From contig CM065299.1 in assembly GCA_032871835.1 (NCBI GenBank), forward strand, positions 1,302,001-1,366,000: a stretch of DNA of 64,000 nucleotides. The letters are read 5' to 3'. Source of the stretch: Dipteronia dyeriana. Its lineage: Eukaryota; Streptophyta; Magnoliopsida; Sapindales; Sapindaceae. Below the pieces are notes generated by a model. It did not search any database and was not told the origin of the DNA. It saw only the letters and a list, made by a program, of their open reading frames with translations. Position numbers and translations under genes: made by a program. This document shows positions 26,871 to 38,379 of the stretch, piece by piece. How positions within the stretch are numbered: position 1 is the first letter of the stretch; every line of letters starts with the position of its first letter.

Positions 26871-27493
26871 ATTCTCGGTCACACAAGAAAAAAACATTCT
26901 ACTGCAGAATCTGAAATGGATACATTGATATCGAGGAATGGATACATGGTTAACCCACACAGAAATGAATGCAAAATATCTGAAATGCATAAAAGAATTT
27001 TAAGTGAAGATAATAAATATTTGTTACCTTCTACTGTAGAATCTCGAGAGAGAGTCAAGTTTTTTAGACAATTTTTTTGGAGAGATACCAACGAGTTCAT
27101 AAAGGGTCTTTTAAAAAATTAAAGTTTAGGGATAATTTGGTCAGTTCACCATAATAGGTGCCTTTTAAACTTAAATTATTAAAAGGGTGACATCATCACA
27201 ACAGACCTTAAAAAGGATGATATATCTCACCATTTCCTCAATACACTATTACTGTCCCATTTGCAAAAAGGAATCCTGATGGTGGCAATGACATGGAGAT
27301 CGTTCTTTCTTCAAGCTGTTATTTCGAAATTCTCAATCATATCGAGATCCTTGAGTTTATTCCTGTTCAGAAGTTCCCAATCGAAATGGTACAATAATTG
27401 GGCTAAGTCCAAGTTTAATATTTGAAGTGGCAAATGATATTCCTGGACAGATCCTCCTTCCACTGCCAAATGGAAGCAATTCGAAGTTGTTAT

Positions 27494-28054
27494 TGTTAGG
27501 AATTCGATTAACACAAAACCATTCACATAAAAAAAACATAACATGCTTAGGCACAAAATTAGTCTGAATGTTTAACCTAAACATGTTTCTATACTTATTT
27601 TAATCAAACCCTAATTTACATGTCATAACCCATATCAATTCAAGAGAAAAGATGAAAAAGGATCGATAGCGGAAGCGTACCTGAATCCATCGCTGGAGAT
27701 TTGTGAACGGGTTGTGATCTTCCAAATTAACACGATCTCTATGAACCCTACTGTGTTCTTGAGGCTCTGTTGATGGGATACAGAGAAACGTAAAGTATCG
27801 TGTAATTTGGGGACCATAACCCTAACTATATAATAATCAAATTATTATATATATTGACTATTTCAAATTCGGCCCCTCAACAAATTAGAAATAGTACTCT
27901 GGTATCTACACATTAATTCCATGACAATTATACCCTTAAGCCTTAATACTTTAAATCATAATTAGATCACTTTAATTTAGGCTTAACCAAAAGATAGCAC
28001 AACACATTTAATATTCACATGTGTGGCCCCATATGATGAAATTTTTTTCCAACA
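27494..28054 (-). repeat. Long terminal repeat of the Copia element (3' LTR on the minus strand)
   Basis: A 561-bp block starting TGTTAGGAATTCG and ending TTTTTCCAACA, matching 33296-33856 with about eight base differences by eye and no length change. A polypurine tract (minus strand TGGCCCAGTGGGAGAT, 28070-28055) abuts its inner edge, which fixes it as the 3' LTR of a minus-strand element. A 60-codon open frame repeated in both LTRs is not a gene. Confidence 0.95.
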
Positions 28055-28470
28055 ATCTCCCACTGGGCCACATATGTAACTTTACAAATGTGTATAACTT
28101 TATGAGCTTCAAAATTTTGCTATCACAATTTTAGGGAAAATCCGAACAATCTCGTCCATTGATTATGCCAACATAGGATCAAAACGGCTTTCGTCACATT
28201 TAGCGTAACTAAACCCATCAATGGTCACGTATACTAACATAACCAAATGACATAGATCAATCATGGATGCATAGCATGGAAATTACATGTAATGTGATCT
28301 ATACATGTCTATCCCAACTGGTCCTACTTTATTCCTTAGTGAGATCAAAACTTAATTCAATGTAACAGAGTGTAATTAACTGAATACTTTATTTCTGATC
28401 AGATAAATATCCAAATACATAAATGCATAAATATATCCCAAAAAAAAATATAGAGCAATACAATACATAA

Positions 28471-30606
28471 TTATACAAACTCCCACTGTAATGTGATATC
28501 CTCACACAAAATAACACCCATATGAGCAGTGTGCTCATGAAAGACCTTGGGTGGTAATCCTTTTGTAAGCGGATCCGCTATCATGGAGTTTGTCCCAATA
28601 TGCTCTATGGATATATGTCCACTCTGTACTCTTTCCTTCACAACTAGGAACTTAATGTCAATATGCTTTGACTTAGATGAGCTTCTGTTGTTGTTAGAAT
28701 ATAGCACTGCTGACTTATTGTCACAATATAGTTTGAGTGGTCTTTCAACACCCTCCAAAATGTGCAGCCCAATGACAAAATTCCGCAGCCATATTCCATG
28801 GTTGGATGCCTCATAGCATGCTACAAACTCTGCTGCCATGGTGGAAGAAGCTATGAGTGTCTGTTTGGCACTCTTCCCAGATATAGCTCCACCAGCCAAC
28901 ATGTATATGTAGCCTGATGTGGATATTCTACTGTCTTGACATCCAACAAAATCGGAGTCGGAATAACCTATGATCTCAAATTGATCCGATCTCCTATATA
29001 TGAGCATGTAATCTTTTGTTCTCTTCAAATACCTCATAACCCACTTGGCTGCTATCCAATGATCCATTCCAGGGTTACTTAAATATCTGCCTAACATACC
29101 AGCAATGTACGCAATATCTGGACGCGTACACACCTGAGCATACATTAGACTCCCTACAACTGATGCATAGGGAATCTTCTGCATTTCCTTAACTTCAATG
29201 TTACTTTTAGGGCACTGGTTGAGACTGAACTTGTCTCCCTTAGCGACGGGGGTGTCACCTGGTTTGTAGTCCTGCATGCCAAACCTTTTGAGCAATGTAT
29301 CGATATAGCTCCTTTATAATCCAAGAATACCCCGAGAACGACCTCGTTGTATCTGAATCCCTAATACAAAAGAGGCATCACCAAGATCTTTCATCTCAAA
29401 ATTCTTTGATAGAAATCTCTTGGTTTCATGCAATATGCCTATATCATTTATGGCAAGCAGTATGTCATCGACATATAAAACCAAGAATATATGCTTACTC
29501 CCACTGAATTTGTGATACACACAATTATCAACAATGTTTATCTCAAAACCAAAAGAGATAATCACTTGATGAAACTTATGGTACCACTGACGGGAAGCTT
29601 GCTTGAGTCCATAAATAGATTTTGTCAATTTGCAAACCATATTCTTTGGGTCTCCCGACTCAAAGTTTTCTGGTTGCACCATATAAATTGTTTCATCAAT
29701 GTCACCATTGAGAAACGCCGTCTTGGCATTCATCTGATGAAGCTCAAGGTCAAAATATGCAACAAATGCCATGATTGTCCTAAAAGAGTCTTTCGTTGAA
29801 ACTGGAGAGAAAGTCTCTTTATAGTCAATCTCTTTCTTTTGGGTAAAGCCTTTAGCTACATGACGAGCCTTATACCTCTCCACATTACCTTTCGAATCCC
29901 TTTTGGTTTTAAATATCCATTTACAACCAATGGGTTTCACACATTCTGGTAATGGGACAAGTTCCCAAACCTTATTGTCTTGCACATACTTATATTCCTC
30001 ATTCATGACATCAATCCACTTTTGAGAGTTGGAACCCTGCATGGCTTGATGGAAGTTGATTGGATCATTTTCCATCATTCCTGTGTCTTCCTCATGTTTC
30101 TGGAGAAATACGTAAAAATCGTCCGGAATAACATTTCTCATTTCTCTAGTGGATCGCCTTAATGGCACTGGTTCTTGAGGTTGTTTAGTTTGTTCATCAG
30201 GAACAATTACCTCATATTGAATGGAGGGTTGTTCAACATTTTCTGGTTGAGGATCCAGATTTGCTTCTTGATCAATGACAGGTATAGAAACCTGCATATT
30301 GTCAAAAGCGATAGTAGGAATCGAAATCGTCGATTCTTCCTCAAAGACAATGTCTCTAACCTTATTTCTCCCCCCAAACTCAACATCCTCAAAAAATGTT
30401 GCATTTCCCGTTTCAAAAATTGACCTAAGTGTGGGATCATAAAATTTATAACCCCTTGATCGCTCAGAGTAGCTAATAAAGTACCTGCTCACAGTTTTGG
30501 AGTCCAATTTCTTTTTATGTGGCCTGTAAAGCCTTACCTCAGCTGAACATTCCAAAATGTGAAAATGCTTTAGACTCGGCTTTCTGCCTGTCCAAAGCTC
30601 ATAAGG
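28471..30606 (-). pseudogene. Copia polyprotein: integrase end, reverse transcriptase, RNase H
   Basis: Minus strand. From about 30606 the integrase C-terminus is visible (YELWTGRKPSLKHF, then a region ending at FFEDVEF). An acidic linker leads to reverse transcriptase with WIDVMNEEY, KTAFLNGDI and the catalytic YVDD motif. After an in-frame TAA at about 29318-29316 the same frame continues with SYIDTLLKRFG, PYASVVGSLMYA and the RNase H domain (GYSDSDFVG, SSTMAAEFVA, ADPLTKGLP), ending at 28471. One stop and the missing upstream domains make it non-functional as it stands. Confidence 0.9.
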
Positions 30607-30611
30607 TATTT

Positions 30612-31230
30612 TGCAGCTTCATTATTCTTCCTCTATTTGCCCTTATCCTTAGAGGTACTAGCCAAATGAGCACTTTCGATCCTGTCTCGCTTCAGTCTCT
30701 CTTTCTTTTGCACACAGTAAGAAATGAGCTCATTAAGAGTCAATTTCTCCTTTTGACAGTTGTAACTGACCTTAAACTGAATGTATTGTGCAGGAAGTGA
30801 TATTAATACCAAATGCACGAGCAAGTCGTTTAGACAACTCGAGCTTCAGTGCCTTAAGCTTAGAAGCAATAAGAGACATTTCAATAACGTACTCCCTTAT
30901 GTTCCATTTGCCATTGTACCTCATAGAATCAAGCTTTGCAAAAGTGTGATTGTTTTTACCTCATCGTTTTTCATAAAACGCTTTTCAATTTCTGCTAGGA
31001 ACTCTTTGGCTTTTATTATCTTTTCAGATACAGCGCCCCTAAATGCCTCCGGAATGCCGCGCTTCATGATCATAAGACTCATGCAATTCGAGCGATCCCA
31101 CTTCTCAAAGTTCTTCCTATCATCATGAGAACTTGCATCCGTAAGAGAAGCGGGTTGCTCAACCCGAAGTGCAAGGTCTAGATCCATGCAGCCGAGAACA
31201 ATGAGTATGTTCTCCTTCCAAATCCTTAAA
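30612..31230 (-). pseudogene. Copia gag remnant
   Basis: Minus-strand frames contain a typical Copia gag (UBN2-like) segment: WDRSNCMSLMIMKRGIPEAF, then AKEFLAEIEKRFMKNDEVKT, and in a shifted frame LKALKLELSKRL-like sequence and a basic KDKGK region before the expected zinc knuckle. At least one frameshift (near 30925) and a stop are present. It runs into the integrase end at the deletion junction near 30610. Confidence 0.75.
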
Positions 31231-31369
31231 GTTGATCCCATTAAGTATGAGTATAGAGTTGGTATTAACAGATATAGTAAAACATTAACTTTAAAGAGAA
31301 CAAAACAAACACACAAACATGCTCACATTAATAACTAAATACAATGATCAACAAATTTAAATAATGGTA

Positions 31370-32340
31370 AGTCTCATCTCAAGATACCTAACATTAATAT
31401 CAAGTCTTTGGACAATAATATTAATTGTAAGTGGTACTCTTGTTGTAGTGATCAAATATTGACAATAATTAATGTCAAATAATAAATCTATCTTTGGATC
31501 GACTTATTATTCACATGTCAAACCTTACAATCGTCACATATTTATCACCATAGGTGTGTGTGTAATTCAGCCAAGTATTAACCTTCCTTTGGGCCAACTA
31601 ATACTCGCATGAATTTACACACACACACAAACATCCAACATCCCTCATGAACAATCTATACAAGAGAGGTTATTTTGGAGACATCTTGCTTCAATTAGCC
31701 CATTTAGAATGATAGACCAATTTATTTAACTATAAAAGATATACCAAATAATGGTCGGTCCCATCTTAAGATACACAGTACAACATTAATATCAAGTCTT
31801 TAGACAATAATATTAATTGTAAGTGGTATTCTTGTTTTAGCGATCAAACATTGACAATAATTTATGTTAAATAATAAATCTATCTTTGGATCGACTTATT
31901 ATTCACATGTAAAACTTTATAATCATCACATGTTTATCACCATAGATATGTGTACAATTCGCCCAAGTATTAACCTTCCTTTGGACCGGTCATTACCCGC
32001 ATGAATTTATATACACACACGTGGTACTATTTTAGTAGTGATCAAACATTGACAATAATTTATGTTAAATAATAAATCTATCTTTGTATCGACTTATTAT
32101 TCACACATAAAACCTTATAATCGTCATATGTTTACCACCATAGAAGTGTGTACAATTCGGCCAAGTATTAACCTTCCTTTGGGCCGGCTAATACCCGCAT
32201 GAATTTACACACACACGAACATCCAACATCCCTCATGAACAATCTACACAAGAGAGGTCACTTTGGTGACATTCTTGTTTTAATTAGCGCATTTAGAATG
32301 ATAGACTACTTTATTTAACCTTAAATGGTATACCACCAAA
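31370..32340. repeat. ~400-bp tandem units in the Copia leader
   Basis: The block AATAATAAATCTATCTTTGG recurs at about 31479, 31871 and 32070, followed each time by TTAACCTTCCTTTGG and a CACACAC tract. CATCCAACATCCCTCATGAA recurs at about 31632 and 32220. About two and a half copies of a ~400-bp unit are present; the last is shortened to ~200 bp. It is non-coding. Confidence 0.85.
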
Positions 32341-32404
32341 TATCTAAATTTTAGTTGATCCTTAAAATAAAATAAAATAAAATAAAATAAAAAATTATTT
32401 TATT

Positions 32405-32712
32405 TTATCAAAATTATAAAAAAGCCCCTTATTTTGTAAAATTACAGAATAGCCCCTTAAGTTTCAGTAATTACAAATTGACCTCTGTATTTTGTTAAAA
32501 TCATAAACTGGCCCAGTACTTTGTAATAATTAAAATTTGGCCCAAAACTTTTGAAAATTATAAAATGACCCTGTAACTTTTCAATAATTATAAATCTGCC
32601 CCAAATCGTTTTCATAATTGTAAACAGGCCCTTTAAGTTTTGGAAATTATAAACTGACCCTAAAACTTTACAAAATCAAACAATGGCCCAAATAATTTGC
32701 AAAACAGTCCCT
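32405..32712. repeat. ~33-bp degenerate tandem repeat in the Copia leader
   Basis: About nine units of the type TATAAACTGGCCC followed by AAAACTTTT, spaced roughly every 33-36 bases, lie between an AAAAT microsatellite (about 32363-32390) and the GC-richer end of the leader. The leader end at 32760-33010 has short minus-strand open frames with no recognisable domain. Confidence 0.8.
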
Positions 32713-33295
32713 CATGAATTTCAAATTTTCAAAGAAGGGCCTGAAGCAAAAACCGATTTCTGAAACCCTAGGTTTCTAGCCGCCGCCGCCTTAACCACCA
32801 GAACTTCACTGGGAAGCGACGAACGACGGCCAAGCAGCAGCGCGACCACCCGTAAACCTTCCCGATCGTAAGCAACGACCAGCGATCGACGCTTAAATCG
32901 ATCGAGGGAATTGGCAACTGATCTGGGCTCGATCTGGACCAGCCGCGTGATCGACGGGGATAGGAGTGCCGACGAAGCTGCTCGGTTGACCCGAGATCGA
33001 CCCAAAACCATGGTCTAGGTTGGAAAAAAAAACATCGACCAAAAATCAAAACTGGTTTTTTTTTTTTTTGAAAACCAGAAGGACACAGTTCTGAATACCT
33101 TTTTTTTATTCATATATATGATCAAACAAAACCGAATCCAAAACAACAAAATTCAACCAAAGTTCATAAAAGAAGATCAAAACCCAAATAATCTATGGAT
33201 TCAAAACATAATATTTTGTTTATGAATTCAACACATAAATTAATCAATAAAACTGAATTCCTCAAGAATCAATTATGGGTGGCTTTGATACCAAT

Positions 33296-33856
33296 TGTTA
33301 GGAATTCGATTAACACAAAACCATTCATATAAAAAAACCATAACATGCTTAGGCACAAAATTAGTCTGAATGTTTAACCTAAACATGTTTCTATACTTAT
33401 TTTAATCAAACCCTAATTTACATGTCATAACCCATATCAATTCAAGAGAAAAGATGAAAAAGGATCGATAGCGGAAGCGTACCTGAATCCATCGCTGGAG
33501 ATTTGTGAACGGGTTGTGATCTTCCAAATTAACACGATCTCTATGAACCCTACTGTGTTCTTGAGGCTCTGTTGATGGGATACAGAGAAACGTAAAGTAT
33601 CGTGTAATTTGGGAACCATAACCCTAACTATATAATAATCAAATTATTATATATATTGGCTATTTCTAATTCGGCCCCTCAACAAATTAGAAATGGTACT
33701 CTGGTATCTACACATTAATTCCATGACAATTATACCCTTAAGCCTTAATACTTTAAATTATAATTAGATCACTTTAATTTAGGCTTAACCAAAAGATAGC
33801 ACAACACATTTAATATTCACATGTGTGGCCCCATATGATGGAATTTTTTTCCAACA
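33296..33856 (-). repeat. Long terminal repeat of the Copia element (5' LTR on the minus strand)
   Basis: This is the 561-bp partner of 27494-28054. Its inner edge is followed, after two bases, by the Met-tRNA primer-binding site at 33293-33281, which fixes it as the 5' LTR of the minus-strand element. Confidence 0.95.
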
Positions 33857-34125
33857 GTTACCTCTGAAATCAATGGAGAAACCTTCAAATCTTTCTGGTC
33901 GAAAGCTTTCAGGATCTTTCCAACTTTTCAGATCCCTCCCTATATATTGAATATACGTTGATTGATGAGGACTTAGGCTTTGGCTGGTATAGTATTGCCA
34001 TTAATTTCACCTGTTTCTCTTGCTTCTCTTGGAATTTAAGGCCCTGCAGGGTGCATCATTAAGTCGGCCTCTCAACTCAGCATCTCATCTGAGCAAACTG
34101 GATTTAACTTGATAAATGATCCACA

Positions 34126-34619
34126 TAAATCATATGCTACAAATATATATATATTTTTTTATATAAAAAAAAGGCATGTACAAAAGTTTCATTTATAATA
34201 ACAAATGAGAAATGAAATAGCTTGGTCAATAACTTCTGTGTGCCTTTAGGGTTTTTCAGTTAAAGTTGATTAAAATCGATTATGTCTTGCGAATGAAATG
34301 CTTAAAATCGGTTGTTTTAAAAATGCTTGTTGGTTTGATAAAATATTTTCAGCTGTTTACGCGGAGGGAGATAATTTGGCCAACTCATTATCTATAGTTT
34401 GGGCCAGTGATTACTATTTTCATTGGGCCTTCACTCCTTCTATTCACCTGCTAATAAATTTAGACCTTTTATAATATTTGAAAACGTCTCTTTTTGATTT
34501 TAAAAAAATGAAAAGAAAATGTTTGATTTTTATTTGAATTGACTACAAATCATGTTGACAGAAATACATAAGTCAATGAAATTGATCCTAATGCTAGTTA
34601 TGCCTCACAATATTATTTA
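34126..34619. other. Intergenic spacer, no gene seen
   Basis: AT-rich. It contains GCCAACTCATTATCTATAG (34379-34397), which also occurs near 54322, so part of this spacer belongs to a dispersed repeat. Confidence 0.5.
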
Positions 34620-36403
34620 GGGTATTATCATTTTAGTCCTGTAAAAACTCATTTTTTTTTAACGAATCATTGATCCTTCGTTTTTTATAAATACATCAAT
34701 TTAGTCCCTCTAACCCTAATTTTAATCGTCAAACACATCGAAAAATATGAATGGACCATTTTACCTTTATAATTAATTATTAAATAACAAACTAATTACT
34801 AAAAAAACAAAATTATCATTATTTTGTTTGAATAAAAAATTTCATTAAAGAAACATTTTCTTTTTTACTTTGATTGTTTATCAATCTGGAAAAAAGAAAA
34901 TCTCTGATACAATTAGATTACACAATCACCAAGTTACTTCAATCTAGGAAATCCAAGTAGAAAATCCAATTAGATTTTTTTTTCTTCTAAAAACAATTGT
35001 TCTTCAATCTGAAAAAAAAAAAATCATCTTCAATCAAACATCAATGCATCATCAATTCCAAAGACCATATTTCTCTAGAAAATAATAATAACAAAATGTA
35101 CTTGCATTTTCTTATTCCCCAAACACCATCAATTCCAATAACAAAATCCAGAATAATTCATCCACAACACCACCAAAACCTCATTCAAATAAGCACACAC
35201 AAATAAAAAGAAGAAATTTACAAACTCCATTTTTATCACCCATTCACCCAAACAATATTTTATCATCAAACACCATTAACACCATAACTAAAAAAAAAAT
35301 ACGACGATCTGCTCCTCCACGCTCGGCGATCTTCCTCTCTTCTCTATCTCCGCCTGAGATGAAGGCTTCGTGCGACAATCTGCTTCGTTGGAGATGGAGG
35401 CTTCGTCAATGATCAACTTCGTTGAAGACAGAATCTGTTTCGTTGAAGTTTGAGGCTCCATCTCCTCCATTTTTAGAGATTTCCATCTTAGATGGAACAC
35501 CTGAGCAACTCATATGAAGAATTAAAGATACCCATCAGATGGTTTGCTCCATGGATGAACATGATGTTTTGGGATTTTGTTGTGTTGGGTTTGATTTTAT
35601 TTTGAATGAAATTTGTTGTATGAAGTGGATGAGAAGTTGAGTGGAAGATCTCAGAGCTGGTTTTTTTTTTTCTCCAGATATCAGTGTTTGTTCGTTTTGG
35701 TTATGGTATGAATTGGGTGTGGATTTTGATGAGGCTTATTTTGATTTCGATATGGATTGGATTTTTATGCAAAAGGGATTGGGTTTTTTTTCTTCAGGAA
35801 CCGAAGAGAACGAAGAAATGATGTGTGATGATTGTTATTTTTTTTTTCCCAGATTCGGTGGTAACTAAAGAAGATTGTGTTTGATGATTCAAAAAACAAA
35901 AAAAATGGTCTGCTCCATGGATTTGGTGGAGAATTCGGAGATCTAATCTCCACCTGATTTTTATTTAATTTTTTTTCTTTTTTAAACAAACCGATTTTTT
36001 TTATCCAACCGTAAAGAGATAATTTTTTTGTTCATTTTTTTAAGTTTTTTTTTTAAAATTAAAGATAACTATTTTTTTTTAAAATTCCTTTATTTAAACA
36101 ATTTTGATTTTCTAAGATTTTGTTTAAAATTTATTTTCTTTTATTTTTAAATTATATATTGATTTTATTTTGTGATAAATAAAATATTGATTTGTTTTTA
36201 TTTCTACTTTTGTAACACGTGGTATGTTTTTGATTTAAAGACAAATACATCCCTGTAAATGTTAAATTTGATCGACTATTGACCAACGAATTAACCAAAT
36301 TGATATATTTATAAAAAATGAGGGATCAATGGTCATAAAAAAATAAACACTCGTAAAAAGTTGATTTTTCCTTAAAATTTAGGGACTAAACTGATAATAT
36401 CCC
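34620..36403. mobile_element. Terminal-inverted-repeat element with perfect 9-bp target duplication
   Basis: The left end GGGTATTATCATTTTAGTCC matches the reverse complement of the right end, GGGATATTATCAGTTTAGTC. Pairing extends inward through CATTGATCC and TTTTTTATAAATA for over 100 bp. TATTATTTA flanks the element exactly on both sides (34611-34619 and 36404-36412). A 9-bp duplication is typical of the Mutator superfamily. The interior has a GC-richer stretch at 35300-35500 and another at 35640-35940, but no transposase or recognisable captured gene. Open frames inside do not resemble known proteins. Confidence 0.88.
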
Positions 36404-36944
36404 TATTATTTAAATCCTTTAATCAATTAATACTCTTAATTAATTTTTCAAATAACCTCTAAGGTTCGTGGAAAATTTATTAATATCAATAAAAAAATAT
36501 AACTAATGAGTATAACTAATTTATTAATATTTGAACTGATTTATTTTATCTTTTATATATGTTAATCGGTTTTCATCGATAACTTTCATATACGAGTAAT
36601 GTCATATCAATTTATTTAAATTTGATATTTAAATAATATAATAACACAATATATTCCTTTAAATTATGTAAATTATATCTCATTATTTTAAAATTTAAAT
36701 AAAGCATTATTGTTATTTATAATTTATTAATTACCCAAAGTACCCCGTACAACCCAATAGTTGTTGTGTGATATATTGACAAGTGTCAAATATAAAAACT
36801 TCCAAGACAAGCTATTCAAAAAAGCACAAATGACGCTCCGTTTTTCACTTTTTTTCAGCCAAAAAGAGCAGCTTTGAAAATTGACAGTTACGCGCCGTCG
36901 TCAGTCACCGCCAACTCGTCGAAAGAAAGAAGCTTCTAGAAGCA
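36404..36944. other. Upstream region of the SAWADEE-like gene
   Basis: AT-rich DNA without a gene up to about 36780. The last 100 bp are more mixed and probably include the promoter and leader. No clear TATA box is picked out. Confidence 0.5.
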
Positions 36945-38379
36945 ATGTTAACCTCCTTCAAATCTCCTACTTCGTCGTTGCCAGTGGTGTCGAACGGCGA
37001 CGAGGAGCTGGAGTTCCGGTCGTTGGTTGAAGATGCGTGGTACAGCGTCCGAGTAGCCTTCGACGGCCGCGCTGGGAAGCTGATCCTCAGGTACTGCAAC
37101 TTTCCCGACGAAAAAGACAGCGTCTTCGAGGCCGGAAAGTTCTTCACTTTTGAGGAGCTTGACGACTTCGCGAGCAGGTTCCGTCCGGTGCCCGTACAGC
37201 TTCAGGACAGCCAGTGCCGCGACGTCGTCGCCGACGGACGCCTCGTCTGCGCCTCCCATGCCTTCACTGACAACGACGTCCTCTTCTACGACGCCGTCGT
37301 GGAACAGGTCCGTTGTCCGTACACCTCCTCTGTCTCTCTCTGTCTCTGTTGTATTTTGTTATAGGTCTCTCTGTTTTGTTTAACAAATGTTTAGATAATA
37401 GACAGTTTCGTTCATTAATTACTATCTTGTGATGATAAATTGCATCGGTTCATAGTGTGAATCGATTCACATACTGCTTGGTGAACCGAAACAATAAATT
37501 TGGATGAATGTTTAAGAGTTAAAATTGATGTTGTATGTTTGCTTCTTTGCAGGTGACAAAGTGTTCACTCTATTTTCAACTTAATTACCTTCAGAGCTTT
37601 ATTTTCAGTCTTTTGAGTTCCTAAATTGGCAGCTAATCTTGATTTGGATTTCGATTTTTTCAGAGGTAGGAAGGAGTAGCAATCTCTTGTTTAGAAGCAG
37701 TGAAGATGCTGATTTTGGAGGGGTTGGCAATTACTATACCATATTGCTTGAGAATGTGGAGAAAGAATTATCCCCTTCAACGATCATTGAGTTCATTCAT
37801 CGGCAAACTTCAATCACTGTCCAAGCTTATGTTCTCCCAAGTTTGCCATCTTAGCATTACACTCGTGGTGTTATTGTGTTGGATTTTCAGAAGGATCTTG
37901 AAGATTTATGTGGTTTTTTGAATAATCCCAATCACTTTATTGTATCCTCTAAAGGAAGGTATCATTGCTCAACATAATTCTTTCCGTTAATTTACTTACG
38001 AGAAAACCTTTATGTGTGGAATTATGGATTCGTTGCTTGCTGCAGGCCGTGGGTGGTAGCTAAAAACTTCTTGAGGCATGATATATTTAGAGCATCATCA
38101 ATTGGAACTCCGATGTTTGTATCTCATGTAAGTATTACTCCTTTCTTGATTTGAAAATAGACTTATTAAATCCTACTAATCTTATACGTTGTGCAGAGGA
38201 AACTACAGAATGAGAATTACGGGAATGGCAATGAACTGAAGGTTGTCCGATCTGGAATGGAGGAGTACAAGACTGCTAAGGAGCAGTGGGATTTACCGGT
38301 GGAGTTTACTAGTCATCAAGAGAGACTACACAAGAGTCTAGCTTTCGAGGAGCGAAAAATCTTGAAATCATCCCCCTGA
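36945..38379 (+). pseudogene. SAWADEE-like domain gene, interrupted and probably missing an exon
   Basis: Exon 1 (36945-37307) encodes DAWYSVRVAFDG, then FRPVPVQLQDSQC and CASHAFTDNDVLFYDAVVE. This resembles plant SAWADEE-domain proteins, a tudor-like fold that in SHH1 reads histone marks. The next recognisable exons are 37666-37958, 38046-38127 and 38197-38379, in matching phases. However, the part that should complete the domain is not found between 37308 and 37665. In exon 2 a TAG at 37852-37854 lies inside a frame that clearly continues (YTRGVIVLDFQKDLEDLCGF) to the natural TGA. If transcribed it would make a shortened protein. The family assignment is moderately sure; the decay is directly visible. 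Confidence 0.65.

Larger units (their letters stand above)
23828..27239. mobile_element. Mutator-like element copy A, internally deleted
   Basis: The ends match those of copy B (41642-50844) in opposite orientation: left TCGATAAATAAATGACAC, and right reading GAGGAAATGGTGA on the minus strand. The two ends form a degenerate terminal inverted repeat of about 100 bp sharing TTTAATAATNTAAGTTTAAA. Copy A keeps the first part of the DUF1985 gene (+) and the first part of the transposase gene (-), joined near 25471. Relative to copy B about 5.85 kb of the middle is missing. The sequence ACACTAT flanks both ends (23817-23823 and 27243-27249), but a clean 9-bp target duplication is not resolved. Confidence 0.85.
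27494..33856 (-). mobile_element. Ty1/Copia LTR retrotransposon, deleted in gag-integrase
   Basis: Two 561-bp LTRs bound a 6.4-kb element read on the minus strand. Just inside the 5' LTR is TGGTATCAAAGCC (33293-33281), a primer-binding site for initiator Met tRNA. Next comes a long repeat-rich leader, then gag (about 31230-30615), the integrase C-terminus, reverse transcriptase and RNase H. The gag zinc knuckle, protease and integrase core are missing, joined near 30610. The flanking 5-mers, GTTAT (27489-27493) and GTTAC (33857-33861), agree in four of five bases as a target duplication. The insertion split a P450 exon. Confidence 0.93.
27258..34125 (-). pseudogene. Cytochrome P450 (CYP71-like) fragment split by a Copia element
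   Basis: Minus-strand sequence from about 34110 to 33857 encodes P450 motifs ([27 protein letters not shown] after frame changes). It resumes at 27493 with NFELLPFGSGRRICPG, the haem-binding loop with its Cys ligand, then KLDLDMIENFEIT-like sequence down to about 27258. The Copia element sits in the exon between the FRG and NNFELLPFG parts. Several frameshifts and stops are present on both sides, and the N-terminal two thirds of the enzyme is absent. It is a dead gene. The CYP71 assignment is from the haem-loop style and is tentative at family level. Confidence 0.85.

Noticed and set aside
32721..33049. Arg-rich minus-strand open frames in GC-richer DNA
   Set aside because: They lie in the untranslated leader of the Copia element just inside the primer-binding site; two overlapping frames with no domain suggest composition and not coding.
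27635..33619. Identical 60-codon open frames at 27635-27817 and 33437-33619
   Set aside because: Both lie inside the LTRs of the Copia element and are identical only because the LTRs are.
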